Positions 46,093-54,701 of a stretch of DNA of 64,000 nucleotides are shown piece after piece. Under the pieces are notes generated by a model. That model was not told where the DNA came from. It did not search any database and saw nothing but the letters and a program-made list of their open reading frames with translations. The DNA is from Actinomyces marseillensis (GTDB taxonomy: Bacteria; Actinomycetota; Actinomycetes; Actinomycetales; Actinomycetaceae), in assembly GCF_900155605.1 (NCBI RefSeq), contig NZ_LT707420.1, positions 1,142,388-1,206,387 of the forward strand, given 5' to 3'. A program made the translations under genes and the position numbers. Position 1 is the first letter of the stretch; every line of letters starts with the position of its first letter.

Positions 46093-46602
46093 GTGATCTC
46101 GGTTCGACACTGTTCTAAACCCGGCTGCTCACGGCCGGCTGTTGCCACATTGACCTACGACTACTCGGATTCCACCGCAGTCGTCGGGTCCCTGTCAGCC
46201 TCCGCAGATCCTAACGCCTACGATCTGTGCGAGAACCACGCCAATAGCCTGACGGTTCCTCGTGGATGGCAGATCGTTCGCCTGCAGACCAACTTTGAGC
46301 CGGCACCTCCCTCGGGCGATGACCTCATGGCTCTTGTCGATGCCGTGCGTGCGGCCGCCGCGCACACCCGCAATCGATCTCACGAGGCCGAGCAGCAGAG
46401 CGCGCAAACGCCCGCTTCACCGTCTATCCCGACCGCGGCCTCGTCCCCGGCTGAATTTGGTCCTTTTGCGCAGCGCGGTAAAGAAGAAGCGACCGAACCC
46501 TCGAGTCCTCTTGATCCAAATTCCCCGTGGGCGCGTAGACGCGCGCAATTCCGCCTGATCACCGATGATCAAATGGAACAAGGAACAGCTACGGAAAACT
46601 AA
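46093..46602 (+). CDS. DUF3499 family protein
   Basis: This 169-residue actinobacterial protein has a conserved N-terminal module. CSKPGC and a later CENH pair could bind zinc, between them lies RPAVATLTYDYSDSTAVVGSLS, and PRGWQIVRL closes the domain near residue 60. The rest is low-complexity Ala/Ser/Pro and probably disordered. The function is unknown; in mycobacteria the homologue lies between whiB2 and phosphomannomutase genes, in the same context of wall-polymer genes seen here. Confidence 0.88.
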   Translation: MISVRHCSKPGCSRPAVATLTYDYSDSTAVVGSLSASADPNAYDLCENHANSLTVPRGWQIVRLQTNFEPAPPSGDDLMALVDAVRAAAAHTRNRSHEAEQQSAQTPASPSIPTAASSPAEFGPFAQRGKEEATEPSSPLDPNSPWARRRAQFRLITDDQMEQGTATEN

Positions 46603-47438
46603 ATTCCGAAGGGCGTACGCTCGATCTGTTCGCGACGACGCTCAAGAACATCCTGCCTGCGCAATTCCTTCGCATATTCGCGATCCCGCAAAACCACGAG
46701 GACAGCCGCGATGAAACGTTCCGGGTTGACGGTCGTGGGAGGCGCGGGAGATACGAAAGCAGCAAGCCTTCCAGCTAGAGCATTCGCAATTGACATGCGA
46801 AGAGGCGCGGTAATTTCGCGGTTCGTCCGTAAGAACTGCATGCACTCGTACTGGACACGATCGGGGATAGGCATCACTTGTGCCTGAGAAGCCCACTCGG
46901 CACAGTCGGGGGGCATGACCAACGGAGGATAGAACACGGGTTCTGGGACCTTCACAACGATCGTACCCGCAGCAAGGTCCCCCAAACGAGTGGCTTTAGG
47001 GGAGAACATCGTGGACATGAAAGCGAAGAAACCCAAACAAATGTAGGTCTCGACAATCGCAGTCAAAGAACGCACCAGCGTATGTCGAACGGTGATGATC
47101 CCACCGTCACGACGAACAACCTTGATGTTAAACGCCCACTTTCCCAAAGAATAACCGCGCGTGAAGGCCTCGATGAGGAAGGGAAGGAGGACAAAGGAGA
47201 AAAAGATCAGGAAGACGGTCAACGACCTATTGAGGGTCGATGGGAGTCCATAGACGATGTCGTAACGGACGACGGCGAACATTAAAATGAGGAAGGTTCC
47301 CGCATAGAGCGTGAGATCCATGAGAAAGGCGCCGGTCCTCATGAAAGGTGAGGCTGGGTTGAGATCGAGTTTAACGCCCTCGCCACTGACGAAAGATTCG
47401 TCAGAGATTCGTCGGACGGTTACAGGAAGCTCGCTCAT
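46599..47438 (-). CDS. RDD family membrane protein
   Basis: This 279-residue protein has a short cytoplasmic start, an RDD domain (first helix about 40-57 preceded by MRTGAFLMDL, second about 73-95, third about 135-155), and the conserved GYSLGKWAFNIKVVRRDGG. In place of the usual Arg-Asp-Asp trio there is a single Arg and Asp in helix 1. The cytoplasmic C-terminal half is helical. Function is unknown. It converges on DUF3499, overlapping its end by 4 nt, and is divergent from spoIIM. TATAGT lies 7 nt before ATG 47438 on the minus strand. Confidence 0.85.
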   Translation of the reverse strand: MSELPVTVRRISDESFVSGEGVKLDLNPASPFMRTGAFLMDLTLYAGTFLILMFAVVRYDIVYGLPSTLNRSLTVFLIFFSFVLLPFLIEAFTRGYSLGKWAFNIKVVRRDGGIITVRHTLVRSLTAIVETYICLGFFAFMSTMFSPKATRLGDLAAGTIVVKVPEPVFYPPLVMPPDCAEWASQAQVMPIPDRVQYECMQFLRTNREITAPLRMSIANALAGRLAAFVSPAPPTTVNPERFIAAVLVVLRDREYAKELRRQDVLERRREQIERTPFGI

Positions 47439-47445
47439 GTATGAC

Positions 47446-47451
47446 ACTATA
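47446..47451 (-). promoter_or_regulatory. -10 element of a likely leaderless RDD promoter
   Basis: TATAGT on the minus strand, 7 nt before the RDD ATG. Only 19 bp separate the RDD and spoIIM start codons, so both promoters must be packed into or overlap each other's coding start. Confidence 0.5.
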
Positions 47452-47457
47452 TCTTGT

Positions 47458-48447
47458 ATGGATATCGACGCACTAAAAGCTTCACATTTGCGCCACTGGG
47501 ATCGCTTTCATCAATTGGCGCATTCGCGTCGACTTACCGGCCCGGAAATTGATGAACTCGCTGTCTTATACCGCCAGGTGACTAGTGATCTCGCAAAGGT
47601 GCGTTCTGAAAATCCTGATCCGGATGTTATTTCCTATCTTTCAGGGGAGCTTCTTCAGGCACGAGGAAGACTGACCGGAACTGAAGGGGCATCGTTGTGG
47701 GTCATCTCTCGCTGGTTCCGCTACGATTTGCCAGCGGCGTTGTACCGCATTCGATATCTGACGATCGCGGTCATGCTTGCTTTCATCGTCATGACGGCGA
47801 TTCAAACGTGGTGGATTCTTCGAGACCCCGCGAATATGGCTCTTCTGGGCAGTCCCGAGGCGCTCAAGACCTATGCAAATAAGTCTTTTGTCAGCTACTA
47901 CAGCCAAGATACTCATGCGCAGTTCATGACCTACGTGTGGACAAATAACGCGTGGATCGCGATTCAAGTAGTTGCCGGTGGAATCACGGGGTTCTTCCCT
48001 GCTTTCGTACTGTGGGGGAACGCCGGAGCGCTTGCCCAAAGCGCTGCAATCGTCATTCACTTCGCAGGACCCGGGCAGTTCTTCCGCTTTATTCTTCCCC
48101 ATGGAATCCCAGAGCTCACCGCGATCTGGATTTCAACAGCAGCGGGACTTCGCCTGTTTTGGGCGTGGATCGTTCCCGGAAAACGCACGCGCACTCAGGC
48201 ACTGGCAGAAGCGGGGCGTTCGATGATTACGGTTGCTCTGGGCATGGTGATCATGCTCTTCTTCTCAGGCCTTATTGAAGGCTTCGTGACCCCCTCTGAT
48301 CTTCCCACCTGGGCGAAGATCACCTGCGGCGTTGTCTTAACCGCACTCGTGTGGATTTACACCTTTGTCGTTGGGCGCAGGGCATATCGAGCCGGCGCAA
48401 CAGGAGACCTGGAAGAGGACGCGGGTTACTCGACCCCCGTCATCTGA
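47458..48447 (+). CDS. SpoIIM (stage II sporulation protein M) family membrane protein
   Basis: This 329-residue protein has a helical cytoplasmic front (1-95) and about five membrane helices with the SpoIIM blocks YTWTNNAWIAIQVVAGGITG-like (here TYVWTNNAWIAIQ) and PHGIPELTAIWISTAAGLRL. In endospore formers SpoIIM acts with SpoIID and SpoIIP in engulfment, but related proteins occur in many non-sporulating actinobacteria beside RDD, MoxR and DUF58 genes, where the role is unknown. It converges on the DUF58 gene with one base between the stops. Confidence 0.9.
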   Translation: MDIDALKASHLRHWDRFHQLAHSRRLTGPEIDELAVLYRQVTSDLAKVRSENPDPDVISYLSGELLQARGRLTGTEGASLWVISRWFRYDLPAALYRIRYLTIAVMLAFIVMTAIQTWWILRDPANMALLGSPEALKTYANKSFVSYYSQDTHAQFMTYVWTNNAWIAIQVVAGGITGFFPAFVLWGNAGALAQSAAIVIHFAGPGQFFRFILPHGIPELTAIWISTAAGLRLFWAWIVPGKRTRTQALAEAGRSMITVALGMVIMLFFSGLIEGFVTPSDLPTWAKITCGVVLTALVWIYTFVVGRRAYRAGATGDLEEDAGYSTPVI

Positions 48448-48448
48448 T

Positions 48449-49783
48449 TTAGAGCTTGCCCGCCTTCTTCAAGGCGATGTAGGTGTCAGCAAGACGCGCG
48501 GGTAAGAAACCGGCATCGCAGTCGATCACATAGGCCCCCACGCTGCGCGCATCGCGTGCCCCTGCGTCCAGATCGCGACTTGTGGCGCTTGCTGCTGCAG
48601 CCGTGAAAGTCGAGGGTGCATCGGTCCAATCTGTGCTCATGCGACCCAGCTCCGGATCGCGTGCACCAGCAACGATGACGCGGTGGCGCTTGCTGAGGGT
48701 CGCGATGGCCTCGGAGAAATCAACATCGGTGGCGGCTGGGGGAATCTCGGTCAGCAAGACAACGAGGCCGGGGTGACGCAGGCGCTTATCGACCGCGTTG
48801 ATGACCAACTGCCAGTCGAGGGGAAGCAAGGAAGGCTGGACGCGCGAAAATGCCTGCGCGGCCTCGCGAATCAAAGCACCCGCACGCTGCTGCGCAAGAT
48901 CTTCGTGAATCTCACGGTCGACAACAAGCATGTGCACCTGATCGCCCGCGCGATCGGCAAGAACCCCCAAAAGGAGGGCAGCTTCGATCTGAGCGTCTAA
49001 ACGAGGGGCAACTCCCAGCTCAACGAGGTCCTTATCGCCCAAATCTGCTTCTTGAGGCTCACCCAAGAGCATTGCACCCGAACGTCCGGCATCGACGACA
49101 ATCATGACGTGACGATCGCGCTCAGGACGCCACGTACGCACCACTAAGTCAGATGAGCGGGCCGAGGCTCGCCAGTCAATATCGCGTGGGTCATCACCGC
49201 GGACATACTCGCGAAGCGAATCAAACTCGGTACCGGGACCGCGCAAAACCGTTGCGGTCGTTCCCTCAAGTTCATGCAAGCGTGCAAGACGCGAAGGCAA
49301 GAGCCTCTTCGCGCGGAAGGGCGGTAAAACATTGAGGTTGAGTGGCGCAACGATTGAGGTTTGGCGCGCGGCCATACGCAAAGGACCCCAGGAACGAACC
49401 GTCACATAGTCAGCGCGAATACTGCCTCGACGTTCAAGGTGGAGGGTTGTTGTCACTCGCGATTCCATCTCCGGTTGGGCAACAAGCGAATGCGAGTAGG
49501 GAGAGGGGTGGGTCGAGGGCGGCCACGCATCACGGAGGTCAAGGCGCATCGGGACAGGGGCGCGAAGAACGATACGCGAGTGGGCGGGGTTTCCGACCGG
49601 AATTGGAGTATCGATCGAACGCTCGATGCTCAATTGTCGCGGCGAAGGCGCCATTGTTGCATCAAATGCCCACAGGAGGGCACACAGGACCAACCACCCG
49701 AAGAAGAAGAGCGACGTCGGGAAGAAAAAGAGGGGAATGATCCCCACAAAAACGGGGATGCTAGCGCGCCATGACAGAGCCAT
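48449..49783 (-). CDS. DUF58 domain-containing protein
   Basis: This 444-residue protein has two N-terminal membrane helices (about 5-40) and a DUF58 region with the signature FDSLREYVRGDDPRDIDWRASARSSDLVVRTWRPERD (about 205-240). A von Willebrand-like fold starting VMIVVDAGRSGAM follows, holding a partly degenerate metal site. Such proteins are partners of MoxR AAA+ ATPases, which supports a chaperone or assembly role. Its ATG overlaps the moxR stop (ATGA). It is the last gene of the five-gene minus-strand operon. Confidence 0.92.
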   Translation of the reverse strand: MALSWRASIPVFVGIIPLFFFPTSLFFFGWLVLCALLWAFDATMAPSPRQLSIERSIDTPIPVGNPAHSRIVLRAPVPMRLDLRDAWPPSTHPSPYSHSLVAQPEMESRVTTTLHLERRGSIRADYVTVRSWGPLRMAARQTSIVAPLNLNVLPPFRAKRLLPSRLARLHELEGTTATVLRGPGTEFDSLREYVRGDDPRDIDWRASARSSDLVVRTWRPERDRHVMIVVDAGRSGAMLLGEPQEADLGDKDLVELGVAPRLDAQIEAALLLGVLADRAGDQVHMLVVDREIHEDLAQQRAGALIREAAQAFSRVQPSLLPLDWQLVINAVDKRLRHPGLVVLLTEIPPAATDVDFSEAIATLSKRHRVIVAGARDPELGRMSTDWTDAPSTFTAAAASATSRDLDAGARDARSVGAYVIDCDAGFLPARLADTYIALKKAGKL

Positions 49784-50760
49784 CAGCGAGGTACCGGGAC
49801 CTGTTCCAGGATCGAGGAGATGACAGAGTGGGCGTTGAGGCCTTCGAGCTCCGCTTCGGCCTTCATGCTGAGGCGGTGCGTAAGAACAGAGTGGGCCATT
49901 GCCTTGACATCGTCGGGAGTGACGAAAGAGCGGCCCTGGAGGAAGGCCCAGACGCGGCACACGCGGAGCAAAGCCGTGGCGCCACGAGGCGACACACCGA
50001 TCCGCACCGCGGGTGAGGTGCGGGTGGCTCGGATCAGGTCAACCATGTAGGTCAGCACTGCGGGAGAAACCTCGATGCGGGCGGCGCTCTCGCGTGCTGC
50101 GAGGATATCAGCGGCGTTGGCGACCGGATGCAGGTCGGCGGAGGCCAGGTCGCGCGGGTTGAAGCCGTTTTGGTGGCGCAGAAGAATATTGAACTCTTCA
50201 TCGCGTGAGGGCAGCTCAAGGTCGATCTTGAGGAGGAATCGGTCCAGCTGGGCCTCGGGGAGGGGATAGGTGCCCTCGTATTCGACGGGGTTTTGCGTCG
50301 CGATCACCATGAAAGGCGAGGCAAGGGGACGCGTCTGTCCATCGACGCTGACCTGGTGTTCTTCCATTGCTTCAAGAAGAGCCGACTGGGTCTTGGGAGG
50401 CGTGCGGTTGATTTCGTCCGCCAGGAGAAGATTCGTGAAGATCGGACCGGGGCGGAATTCGAATTCGCTCTTGCCGTTGTCCCACACGAGTGAACCCGTG
50501 ATATCGGCGGGCATGAGGTCTGGAGTGAACTGGACACGAGTCATTTCCAAGTCCACACATCGCGCTAAGGTGCGAACCAAGAGTGTCTTGGCAACGCCGG
50601 GGACACCTTCAAGAAGCACATGTCCATCGGCGACAAGGGCAATGATCAGGCCGGTAAGTGCGCCTTCTTGACCGACAACGGCCTTGGCGATTTCTGAGTG
50701 CAAGGACACCAAAGCGTCACGAACATCGTGACCTTGGGGCGGGGTTGCAGGTTGAGTCAT
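49783..50760 (-). CDS. MoxR-family AAA+ ATPase
   Basis: This 325-residue ATPase has Walker A in LEGVPGVAKTLLVRTLA, Walker B LLADEINRTPPKTQSALLEAMEEHQV, sensor 1 ATQNPVEYEGTYPLPEAQLDRF, and sensor 2 in GVSPRGATALLR. MoxR proteins act as chaperone-like ATPases that mature or assemble complexes with DUF58/VWA partners, here the next gene. It overlaps both neighbours by 4 nt. The target complex is unknown; membrane proteins of the same operon are the obvious candidates. Confidence 0.95.
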   Translation of the reverse strand: MTQPATPPQGHDVRDALVSLHSEIAKAVVGQEGALTGLIIALVADGHVLLEGVPGVAKTLLVRTLARCVDLEMTRVQFTPDLMPADITGSLVWDNGKSEFEFRPGPIFTNLLLADEINRTPPKTQSALLEAMEEHQVSVDGQTRPLASPFMVIATQNPVEYEGTYPLPEAQLDRFLLKIDLELPSRDEEFNILLRHQNGFNPRDLASADLHPVANAADILAARESAARIEVSPAVLTYMVDLIRATRTSPAVRIGVSPRGATALLRVCRVWAFLQGRSFVTPDDVKAMAHSVLTHRLSMKAEAELEGLNAHSVISSILEQVPVPR

Positions 50761-51911
50761 CGGTAATCAATCTCCTGTGTGAGCGCGGTCAGTTGTTCGG
50801 CCAAAGTGACCAATTCAGCGTTGGATGTGGGAGGAGGCCCCCACAGTAGTGCGGTGACGTGGGAATTGAGCAGGCCTCGAGCTTCGAGTGCGCGCTCGAG
50901 GGTTTCCCGTGGTGCCTGCGGATCGAGTCCGAGGTGGCGCGCAATGTTTGTTGCAGCTTCGATCCGCAAAAGGCGTGCCGCGTGGCCGTGCTCGTTTTGG
51001 GTGGCCATGAGGCGCCCGCGTCCACGCGTCGTCTCCGAGGAAGGAACGTAAGAGGGAAGATCTTCGGGCACGAGGCGACCCATCCGTTGGCCTCGGGAAA
51101 TACCAATTACCGTGATCCCAGCCCCCAGCATCATGACCATGGGGAGGAACCAGGAGGGAGTGAGGGACGCGGTATCTGGTTCGTCAAGACTGTCCGAGTA
51201 ATTGGCGTTGTACCACAAGATCACGGGCTTTTGAGCCATTGCATTGATGAGCATCGAGGCGTTGCCTTCTTGGTCGATATTCCCATTCGTTGCAATTTCA
51301 GAATCGGCAAAAACAGCACGGAAGTAGTTGCCTTCGCTCTTCTCGAGGTAGGCGTAGGCGCCGTTTGAAGGGAAACACTTGGTCCAGCCGCTTTCGGTCG
51401 TGTTGATGAGCTGTCCGTTAGGATTCTCGATCTGCTTTGCGGCGCGTGCAGATTTTAGTTCGCACTGTGCGGTGAGCGTGTCGGGATTGTACGACTTCTT
51501 CTCGTAATTCGTTGTGATGTGAAGAGGCTCAAAATCGGTGCTTGGACGCTGCAAAAGATAGACGGCGCGCTGAAGCTGATCGTCAAGTTTTTGAGCGGTT
51601 GTCGTGGTCAAATCCTCGGGATCGGTGATGACCGCGGTTGTCTCGGGAGTTGAGCGTGCCACCAATTCTTGGATCGAGTGAATGTGAATGACCTTCACCC
51701 CGTGATGACGCATGGCATCTGCAAGAGCTTGGCTTCCCGAATTACCTGGATTCGACGGTGAGAGGGAGGAATAATCCGCCTCATTACGGGGAATGAGGGC
51801 GGTTGCAATCATGACTGATAGCGAAAAGAAGAAAACCATCACCAGCGGACGGATAGCTTTCCACCGCTGAGTGAGAGTGGGGGTGACGACGGCAGTTTGA
51901 GCACTTTTCAT
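50757..51911 (-). CDS. DUF4350 domain-containing membrane protein
   Basis: This 384-residue protein has one N-terminal helix (about 21-41), an extracytoplasmic domain resembling a Rossmann-type glutamine-amidotransferase-like fold (NSGSQALADAMRHHGVKVIHIHS, ETTAVITDPEDL), a second helix near 255-275, and a cytoplasmic tail rich in Arg and Leu. Actinobacterial DUF4350 proteins regularly sit between DUF4129 and MoxR genes, as here. The catalytic nature of the domain is unknown. It overlaps both flanking genes by 4 nt. Confidence 0.88.
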   Translation of the reverse strand: MKSAQTAVVTPTLTQRWKAIRPLVMVFFFSLSVMIATALIPRNEADYSSLSPSNPGNSGSQALADAMRHHGVKVIHIHSIQELVARSTPETTAVITDPEDLTTTTAQKLDDQLQRAVYLLQRPSTDFEPLHITTNYEKKSYNPDTLTAQCELKSARAAKQIENPNGQLINTTESGWTKCFPSNGAYAYLEKSEGNYFRAVFADSEIATNGNIDQEGNASMLINAMAQKPVILWYNANYSDSLDEPDTASLTPSWFLPMVMMLGAGITVIGISRGQRMGRLVPEDLPSYVPSSETTRGRGRLMATQNEHGHAARLLRIEAATNIARHLGLDPQAPRETLERALEARGLLNSHVTALLWGPPPTSNAELVTLAEQLTALTQEIDYR

Positions 51912-52540
51912 GCCGAGGTCCGCTTCTTTGCAGCCGGCGTGTAGGTGGAGATCAGTTGATCCATCTGTTCACACTCTGATGTGCTGGCGTGTGCATCACC
52001 GTAGCGCACTGCTGCGAAAGAGGAAGTTGCCTGATTGATGGCTACGGAAAATTGAGGGAGCGCGGAAATTGCTGCTTGGGCAGCCTCGTTGGCAGTTAAA
52101 CCCGGAGTATCGCGAAGGATTCCGCCGCTGGCAAGATGAAGAACGAAAAGTCGGTAGGACCAAATAAGGACGGCATCGAGATCGCCCTGTGCTCGTGCTT
52201 GGGCGATCTTCTCTTTGACGTCGACAAGTGACAGCTCAGAATCGGCGTCAAACACTGCTGCGTGTCGAAGGCGTCGGCGCATGCGGATGGGATGCGTTGC
52301 GACAATGACGATCAAGGCGACAAGGACAACGCATAGAAGAAAGATAAAGAAACCTGCGATGGGGAAAGAAGCAGGTGCAGCGTGTGCTGCGCCTTGAAAA
52401 AGGCGATCAACAAGCCATGAGAAGAAGCGGGAGAGGGGAGAGGGCTGAGTGGGTTGATAGTCCGGACGCGAAAGCTCCGCTGACACCCACGACCGAGCTT
52501 CCTGGTCGTCGGGTGTCAGCGGAGCTTCACAAACGAACAT
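51908..52540 (-). CDS. DUF4129 domain-containing membrane protein
   Basis: This 210-residue protein has the family N-terminus PLTPDDQEARSWVSAELSRPDYQ, one membrane helix (about 62-83), and a cytoplasmic DUF4129 region (IRMRRRLRHAAVFD and LTANEAAQAA, FAAVRYGDAHAS). DUF4129 often forms the end of transglutaminase-like proteins that work with MoxR/DUF58. The first 25 codons contain a near-perfect long inverted repeat, so the beginning of its reading frame in the mRNA folds into a very stable hairpin. ATG 52540 overlaps the upstream stop. Confidence 0.9.
   Translation of the reverse strand: MFVCEAPLTPDDQEARSWVSAELSRPDYQPTQPSPLSRFFSWLVDRLFQGAAHAAPASFPIAGFFIFLLCVVLVALIVIVATHPIRMRRRLRHAAVFDADSELSLVDVKEKIAQARAQGDLDAVLIWSYRLFVLHLASGGILRDTPGLTANEAAQAAISALPQFSVAINQATSSFAAVRYGDAHASTSECEQMDQLISTYTPAAKKRTSA
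52470..52528 (-). repeat. long inverted repeat inside the DUF4129 coding start
   Basis: Arms 52470-52494 and 52504-52528 share a perfect 16-bp core plus flanking pairs, with one bulge each side, and a 9-nt loop. It spans codons 5-24 of the DUF4129 gene, 12 nt after its start codon. No T-run follows on the minus strand, so it is not a classical terminator. Confidence 0.85.
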
Positions 52541-53844
52541 CAGATGCGTGCAGCCTCTTCAGCGATCATGGGGGCAAGGTTTTCCTTGCGCATACGCTCA
52601 TCGAGGTACATCAGCGTCTGGTACGAGGACTGAACCGGGATGATGACCGCGGAGACCAGCGTGGTCAGGAAGGACGAGATCAAGCTGGTGGTCATGGCGG
52701 TAGATAGCGAAGCGCCAACTCCCAAAATGGCCCCGATGATTGCGCCGAGGACCATGCCAATCACACCAACGACAAGGCCGATGATGATCAATCGGCCAAG
52801 GACTCGCCAGAAGGAGCCCTTGGACAGGTTCCACGAACGCTTGAGTGCATCAACCGGCCCCAAGCCTTCAAGGATCACTGCGAGCGAAATGAAGGCGAAC
52901 TTCACCGAGAGGAAGCCCACGACGCAGAGCAAGGTGATGAACATGAGGAAAATCAACAGGCCGATCGAGCCTGCGCTTGCCATTGCCGAACCGTAATCTC
53001 CGCCGTAGGCGTATCCGGCTGTTCCCGCGCCGACCAAACCGATCAGAAGGAAGAACACGATGATGATGACCAGAGTGACACCGAATTGAATGGCGGCCAA
53101 GAGCAGAGTTGCGAGCAGCACCGGAACGATACGAGGTGAGAAACGGTTCCACGCATCAGCCGGCGTCGACTTACGGCCAAGAACTGCATCCCACACGGTC
53201 AGGGCCAGCATGCCAGCCAAGAAGGTCGTGCCGACGAAGCTGAAGAGCGATGAGACAAGGGTGCCGCTGAAGCTCGAAATCATCGAGTACACAGAGAAAC
53301 TACCCGACATGATCGAGTTCGTCAGAGCCTGAATGCTGATTGCGGTGAAGATCGTCTCAACAAGGGCGACGACTGCCATAACCGCGAAGGCAAAACCGAA
53401 CATGGTCTGCGGATTGACGCGAACCGCCTGGAAAGCGCCGGTCAGGATCTCGCCAACGGTGAGAGGACGCAGGGGAATAATACCGGGCTGGGCAACGGTC
53501 CACGCGGTTCCGCCCTGTCCTTGGGCTCCCTGCCATGCTGCTGCAGGCTGAGGAGCTGCGCCCCACTGCTGCTGGGGCTGTGCGGGCTGGGGCTGGGGTG
53601 CTCCCCAGGGCTGCTGGGGCTGTGCGGGCTGAGCCTGGGGTGCGTCCCACGGCTGCTGCGGCTGTGCCTGCTCGGGTTGAGCCGGGGCCTGGGGTGCTCC
53701 CCACGGCTGCTGTGCGGGCTGAGCTGCTTCAGCGGCTTGAGGAACCTGCGGTGTTGAGGGGACCGAACCCTGTGCAGGGTTCTGCTGAGAAGGGGACTGG
53801 GGTGCCCACGGATCGTTTGCGGGCGTGCCCTGAGGGTCAGACAT
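52540..53844 (-). CDS. membrane protein with Gln/Pro-rich N-terminus (glycerophosphoryl diester phosphodiesterase membrane-domain type)
   Basis: This 434-residue protein starts with about 130 residues of low-complexity Pro, Gln, Ala and Trp containing four near copies of QPQQPWGAPQ. Six or so membrane helices follow (about 155-420) that resemble the DUF7847/GPDPase membrane domain: GEILTGAFQAVRVNPQTMFGFA and LEGLGPVDALKRSWNLSKGSFWRVLG. No phosphodiesterase catalytic domain is present. AGGAG lies 5 nt before ATG 53844. It heads the operon with DUF4129, DUF4350, MoxR and DUF58. Confidence 0.85.
   Translation of the reverse strand: MSDPQGTPANDPWAPQSPSQQNPAQGSVPSTPQVPQAAEAAQPAQQPWGAPQAPAQPEQAQPQQPWDAPQAQPAQPQQPWGAPQPQPAQPQQQWGAAPQPAAAWQGAQGQGGTAWTVAQPGIIPLRPLTVGEILTGAFQAVRVNPQTMFGFAFAVMAVVALVETIFTAISIQALTNSIMSGSFSVYSMISSFSGTLVSSLFSFVGTTFLAGMLALTVWDAVLGRKSTPADAWNRFSPRIVPVLLATLLLAAIQFGVTLVIIIVFFLLIGLVGAGTAGYAYGGDYGSAMASAGSIGLLIFLMFITLLCVVGFLSVKFAFISLAVILEGLGPVDALKRSWNLSKGSFWRVLGRLIIIGLVVGVIGMVLGAIIGAILGVGASLSTAMTTSLISSFLTTLVSAVIIPVQSSYQTLMYLDERMRKENLAPMIAEEAARI
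53530..53725 (-). repeat. Pro/Gln-rich coding repeats
   Basis: Several 27-45 bp imperfect copies encode variants of the decapeptide QPQQPWGAPQ. Copy number is likely to vary between strains because of the tandem DNA similarity. Confidence 0.75.
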
Positions 53845-53981
53845 TCTTACTCCTATATGGGTTATGTGTCTACCTTTACTGTGCCATTGTGCCACGTATT
53901 CAAGTAATCAGAAACAATCCAGAGTCGTGTCAGGTGATTTTCAGTCTTTTGAAGCCCTAAATATAGAAGAGGCCGCGTCTT

Positions 53982-54017
53982 TCGACATATCAACTGGATT
54001 CGTGACACAATCGTTAT
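53982..54017 (+). promoter_or_regulatory. mtrA promoter, leaderless type
   Basis: TCGACA (53982-53987, five of six -35 positions), an 18-bp spacer, CACAAT (54006-54011, four of six -10 positions) and a 6-nt gap lead to ATG 54018. There is no SD sequence, so mtrA is probably leaderless. Confidence 0.6.
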
Positions 54018-54701
54018 ATGAGCTCACGGATCTTGGTTGTCGACGATGATGTCGCGCTGTCCGAAATGATCGGAATTATGTTGCACGCGGAAGGCTTCGA
54101 AGTTGCTGATTGTGCCGACGGTGCTCAGGCACTAGACGTATTTCACGCAAGCGCACCAGACTTGGTGCTTCTCGATCTGATGCTGCCCAATGTCGACGGA
54201 ATTGAAATTTGTCGTCAAATACGCCGTGAGTCGGATGTCCCGATCGTCATGCTCACCGCCCGCTCCGATACGACGGATGTTGTTTCCGGCCTCGAAGCCG
54301 GTGCCGATGACTATGTCCCAAAGCCTTTTAAACCCAAGGAACTTGTCGCGCGAGTTCGCGCACGACTGCGCGGGCGCGACGATAGCGGGGAAGAACTGGT
54401 GCGCCTCGGGGACCTCACGATTGACGTCCAAGGCCACAGCGTTCACCGCTCTGGACAAGAACTTCCCCTGACTCCTTTGGAATTTGATCTGCTTGTGACG
54501 CTTGCCCGCTCACCGTGGAAGGTCTTCACTCGCGAAGAACTTCTTGAATCCGTGTGGGGGTACCGTCACGCCGCGGATACTCGTCTGGTGAATGTCCATG
54601 TGCAGCGACTGCGCTCCAAAGTTGAACGTGATCCAGATAATCCAGAGGTTGTCGTGACTGTCCGCGGTGTCGGCTACCGCGCGGGTAACGCTTCGTCATG
54701 A
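54018..54701 (+). CDS. mtrA: two-component response regulator MtrA
   Basis: MtrA is the essential or growth-controlling actinobacterial regulator of cell division, wall metabolism and, in mycobacteria, replication. The 227-residue product has a receiver domain with Asp9-Asp10 and phospho-acceptor Asp53 (LLDLMLPNVDG), the lysine in DDYVPKPFKPKEL, and an OmpR-type winged helix (about 130-225) ending VVTVRGVGYRAG. Identity rests on strong similarity of the core and on mtrB-lpqB downstream. Its stop overlaps the mtrB start. Confidence 0.96.
   Translation: MSSRILVVDDDVALSEMIGIMLHAEGFEVADCADGAQALDVFHASAPDLVLLDLMLPNVDGIEICRQIRRESDVPIVMLTARSDTTDVVSGLEAGADDYVPKPFKPKELVARVRARLRGRDDSGEELVRLGDLTIDVQGHSVHRSGQELPLTPLEFDLLVTLARSPWKVFTREELLESVWGYRHAADTRLVNVHVQRLRSKVERDPDNPEVVVTVRGVGYRAGNASS

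Noticed and set aside
53530..53725. Tandem GC-rich repeats that could be an origin or recombination site
   Set aside because: They are in-frame Pro/Gln codons of one membrane protein; no dnaA box or integrase is near.
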